This document shows, piece after piece, positions 60,457 through 64,000 of a stretch of DNA of 64,000 nt. Source of the DNA: Solen grandis (lineage: Eukaryota > Mollusca > Bivalvia > Adapedonta > Solenidae). The position numbers and the translations under genes are program-made. Below the pieces are notes generated by a model. The model saw nothing but the letters and a program-made list of their open reading frames with translations. It ran no database searches and was not told the DNA's origin. The DNA is taken from positions 34,330,759 to 34,394,758 of the forward strand of contig CM037781.1 in assembly GCA_021229015.1 (NCBI GenBank), read 5' to 3'. Position 1 is the first letter of the stretch, and every line of letters begins with the position of its first letter.

Positions 60457-62239
60457 TACAGTACAATGTTAGAAAGACTACCGGTATGGAAGGAAGGCAT
60501 GATCCGGTGTTTTTAGACTGTCGGCTCAAACCGTAGTCTTATGTTACTGTATTCCAATCACAGCCGATTTAACTGTACTCAAAAGTGTATCCACCCAATG
60601 CGATTCTTCGCTAATGAAAACGAGTGGAATATGCGAAGTAGATGTTTCAATCATAACCATTAACGTTTTTAATGTGATGTTTTGTTTTGTTTAAATATAT
60701 TTTACAGTTATTCTGTGCTGGAAACATCTATTTCACGCATGCCAATTATGAAAAAAAAACAAAAAAAAAACCCAAAAAAAACAGAACATCAACCCAATTA
60801 AATATACGGGGATCTACTCCTAGAAAATAAAATAGACAATCTAATATATTTTACCGGAAGTAATTCACAAGTGCTTTGAACGATAAAGAGTTTTAGCCCT
60901 AAAGAAAGTCTACCAGAGCTTTTTTAAACTTTAAAATATAAAGGCAAACTTTTATTTAGAATTATGAAATACCAAAACCATGTCAAATTTCCAAACGAAA
61001 TCAAGTCACATGTTTGCTAGTACTGAAGCAATGTCATGACCTCAATAGGTATACAACTTATCAATGTCATGACCCTCACTCCGAATTATTATTATCCTCA
61101 TCAAAGGAACTTAGAGACTGGCGGCAGTGATAGTCTCGCGTATCCCCACTTTTCCTGATATGGCTTTCAATTGCTTAACCGTGTTGTGCGTTTCTCCGTG
61201 TCTTTCCTTTTTTTTTACATCATGTGATTTTGTAAAGAAAAAATTATTTATATGAAATGTCTATCGCCTTTTCTTGAAATTGTCTTTAATAATGGTTACG
61301 GCAGATGTCATAATGTCACAAAATCAGGTTAATACGGGCTTGTAGTTTTCGTACTTAAACTTTTCTAGCTAACGATAACAACATTTGAATGTGGGAACAC
61401 ATGTTATTAAAAAGAATACACCAAATTATTATTTAAACATTTTTGTCACTGTAAATGTAATTAGTATAATATTGTAAATGAAGATCTTCGATTTAGACCT
61501 TTCATCAGCGATACGAAAACAATTAAGTGTGAACGTCAGTTTTACATTCTGGAAAAGAAGCACGTAGATCTATACCAGTAGAGCAGCAAAAAGGATGTAT
61601 ATATTACATCATTTCCCCGCAATAACTGAGAATCATGCCAACAACAATAGTCATTGGTCCGATTCTTTGACGCTTGCGTCAACGATTTCTTGTAATTTCT
61701 TGATACTGACAACGGCAGTATCTCAGTGTCGTGAGCGCTTTGATTAGGCTGGTCGCTGAACCGACAGGCCGGTGATCTGCTGAACTGAGCTGTTTGAATT
61801 AAATAGGTAATATAATTAAGACATCGTGTATTCTGTGTGAAATATCAAAGGTGACAGAGACACTAGCGAGAGAGAGAGACAGGCAGAGAGGGGGGACTTA
61901 TTACGCTCTCAGAGCCTGCTGCAATGAAGAAGTAAATTACGTGAGAGACAAAGAGGCTACATCCAGTCACGCCAGCTTGACACTGGACTAGCAAGTCCAA
62001 TAAATATCATACATATACGTACGTTGAACGCCAAGCAGATCGCTATTGATATCCTTTTAACGGCTCTTGAATATCGTGGATGGGAATCAACTGCTCTATC
62101 AAGACAGTTAAAGGGAGACAATAGAAATAGTACCAAGAAGTCTTTTTCTTTCTTGGTCACTGTATTTCTCGTACTTGCAATATATTTGTATTTAAAGTTT
62201 CAAATCAAAACCATTTCTGGACAAAGTTGATGTGTTCTC

Positions 62240-62762
62240 GATAAAAAAATGATATAATATAGACAGGGAGATATTTACAAAATTGGCCCAGATTGAGAAA
62301 TAGTTTTTGGTCTTTGCACAATTCCAAACAGTCATCTTTTAATATATTAATGATAAAGTCAATACTTTGAATAGTTTCTTTTTAATTTATAGTATATGTA
62401 TTATGTTCTGGAATTCAAAATATAATCATATAAGGGAAATAAATCAAAATTGGTCAAGGAAGAGTTACGGTTCATAGGCACTGCACTTCACCATCCCGAC
62501 ATCTATTCATATTTTAAGTTTCAAGTCATTAAATTGTATAGGTTACGAGTTATGACCCCTTCACAAATTGAGAAAAAAAGTGACGTATAATTTTAAAAAG
62601 ATGCATCAGGAAGAGTTCTGGTCCTTTGTCACTGAACTTCTCGCCTTTTCATATATGAATAACTTGTTTAGTTATTATCAAGGATAAAGTTGTCCGCAGA
62701 CAAACAGACAGACAAACAAGACAAAAACAGTATGCCTTCCGATCTATATCGACATAAAAATC
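62240..62762. repeat. Mollusc-type dispersed repeat ending in a CAGA-rich stretch
   Basis: Phrases such as 'cataggcactgcacttcacc', 'gtttcaagtcattaaattg', 'gttacgagttatgacc' recur twice with variation, ending 'gcagacaaacagacagacaa'. This pattern is common in bivalve intergenic DNA. The unit boundaries are approximate. Confidence 0.55.
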
Positions 62763-62917
62763 TTACAAACAATGGCAGTCTTCCTTTGCGAAACTTCGAG
62801 TACATAAATTCACTGGAGATGAAAAGGGAACAGTTGCCAGCTGCAGAGCAAGAAAGGTTAAGACGACAGCTATCAATCAAAATGTCCTTAGTTACAGACA
62901 GACAACTGCCTCTGTGA
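62763..62917 (+). CDS. Doubtful coding stretch, product unknown
   Basis: An open stretch ending TGA at 62917 contains NNGSLPLRNFEYINSLEMKR and REQLPAAEQERLRRQLSIKM, a composition like a helical protein end. It follows straight on from a dispersed repeat, and the apparent ATG (62690 or 62731) is inside that repeat. It could be a terminal exon of the 58112 gene, a decayed element or chance. Confidence 0.15.
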
Positions 62918-63479
62918 TTTATAATGTCTTCTGGCTCAGGTTTCAGTGGCAGCACTTGCGTTTTTTCATTCAGTATTCCTTGTTTACCACTGGTTCAATT
63001 AAGTCTAGTTGAAATCATTCTTCTAAATGAGTGTTCTTCCCAAAGGCCATATCTGATTCACGTTTGGTTACAGGGGAAACTGTTTTGCTAAATGCCACCT
63101 AGTTCAGTTGATTTATGAATGCATTTGAAGATATAATACAATTTGGTAGATAAATACAATTTCTTTTTTATATTCATGTTTCACCAAGTGTACTTACTGC
63201 TAGATAACCCATCATGAAATTGTGGCCATGATCCCTCGAATGATCATGGGAAGTTTATAGTAAATGTAAGCCTCTACCAGTCGAAAAAGAGCTTATAACT
63301 CAAGTCAATGGGTGCTTGTATCTGCACTGAAGTCCTTTTTAGCATTTGTAGGATCATAATAACAATTTAACAAGCGGACCAAGATGGTCTTGAAGACGCT
63401 CTCCTGAAAAATATTGCCTTCAATTCAACAAACCAAACAGTACATGTGGTCAAACTGTGAAGGTTGTAGCATAAAAAAT

Positions 63480-63700
63480 CCAAAGTAATATTAAAAGGGC
63501 CATAACTTCTGACCTAATCGGCCGATATCAGTCATTATCGAATTGACCGAAGGAGCATGGCTATAAACATAAATTGTCATACAGTTGGAAGGTGACTGCT
63601 AAAGAAATAAAGATGCTACTGAAATCTGACATTTAAAATAATAAAATTTCTTAAAAAATGAAGATGCTAAAGTGCAAACAAAGTGAAATCTGATAGTTTT
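63480..63700. repeat. Probable dispersed repeat ('agggccataactt')
   Basis: 'aaaagggccataacttctga' and following text resemble a phrase widespread in bivalve repeats. No second copy within the window confirms it. Confidence 0.35.
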
Positions 63701-63834
63701 TAATATTACAGTAGGGCCATATGGCCCAAGATCTCTCACCACAGTATATCAGCTTATTTAAAATAATTCAAGTCACTTGATATTACCTGGTTTCTTTCAG
63801 CAGCAACCAAATTCAAGTTTTAAAGGGCGCCGTG

Positions 63835-64000
63835 GTCCAATGGTAACGTATCCGATTACGGATCCGAAGGTTGTGGGTTCGAACCCCGTTGGAGGCAAGA
63901 ACTATTCATGACCTTCCCAGACGCAAGTACTGGTCCAACCCAGGAACCATCGAGAGGGATTACTATAAGTTGTAAGAACTTGTTTCCCAATCGACGTAAA
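63835..64000 (+). repeat. SINE family D, cut by the window end
   Basis: The head 'gggcgccgtggtccaatggt' with B-box 'gggttcgaaccccg' resembles tRNA-Arg, with a mismatch in the anticodon stem, so this is a SINE rather than a tRNA gene. The body has 'aagtactggtccaaccca'; the tail 'aacttgtttcccaatcgacg' is close to that of family A. Confidence 0.82.

Noticed and set aside
63835..63910. tRNA-Arg-like sequence with good B-box
   Set aside because: Anticodon-stem mismatch and a directly attached SINE body and tail show it is a SINE head, not a functional tRNA gene.
1..64000. CRISPR arrays, operons, riboswitches, rRNA or viral genes
   Set aside because: Looked for and not seen. The regular arrays at 49.8-51.2 kb are minisatellites without spacers.

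Overview
The window is 64 kb of AT-rich, intron-rich, repeat-rich animal DNA with two 100-bp assembly gaps (2000-2099 and 52100-52199). tRNA-derived SINEs ending in 'ccaccgacagtatttcagtcattt'-type or (CAA)n tails, repeats carrying 'gtgaccttgaccttga', and long coding-poor stretches suggest a mollusc, most likely a bivalve. The species cannot be fixed from sequence alone. No prokaryotic, viral or organellar genes are visible, and no open reading frame with reverse transcriptase or transposase motifs was recognised.

Gene content is low. (1) On the minus strand at 11675-13351 is an intact single-exon gene for a 558-residue secreted protein: signal peptide, coiled-coil stalk, then three related ~110-residue beta-type domains with a shared GG-x-V-(Y/W) motif. 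A degenerate paralogue lies at 2462-4108 on the same strand. The two sit in a tandem segmental duplication (about 40-4130 and about 9800-13370). The left copy has two frameshifts, one removing the signal peptide from the main frame and one before domain 3. (2) On the minus strand, five exons between 24231 and 42458 encode the C-terminal part (TM5 to the tail) of a secretin-family (class B1) GPCR, closest by eye to calcitonin/DH31-type receptors. All visible splice sites are GT-AG and the frames join. A 15.2-kb intron separates the TM5 and TM6 exons. The ectodomain and TM1-4 were not found and probably lie beyond base 64000. (3) On the plus strand, 58112-58481 is a probable first coding exon of an unrecognised gene ending in a consensus donor, possibly nested in an upstream intron of the receptor. 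(4) A weaker candidate is a plus-strand terminal exon at 44066-44230.

By region: 1-4.1 kb is the degenerate duplicate copy. 4.1-9.8 kb is spacer with one complete SINE. 9.8-13.4 kb is the intact copy. 13.4-24.2 kb is non-coding, with an imperfect inverted-repeat pair (17.7/19.5 kb), a hairpin element (19.0 kb) and microsatellites. 24.2-42.5 kb is the receptor gene, whose large intron holds many SINEs, a mixed direct/inverted repeat (39.5-39.9 kb) and repeats with nuclear-receptor-like half-sites. 42.5-58 kb holds SINEs with visible target-site duplications and two adjoining minisatellites (41-bp unit at 49.8-50.4 kb; 37-bp palindromic unit at 50.5-51.2 kb). 58-64 kb holds the unrecognised exon and mollusc-type dispersed repeats, ending inside a tRNA-headed SINE.

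Nothing ties the lectin-like secreted genes to the receptor functionally. They are simply neighbours on the same strand.
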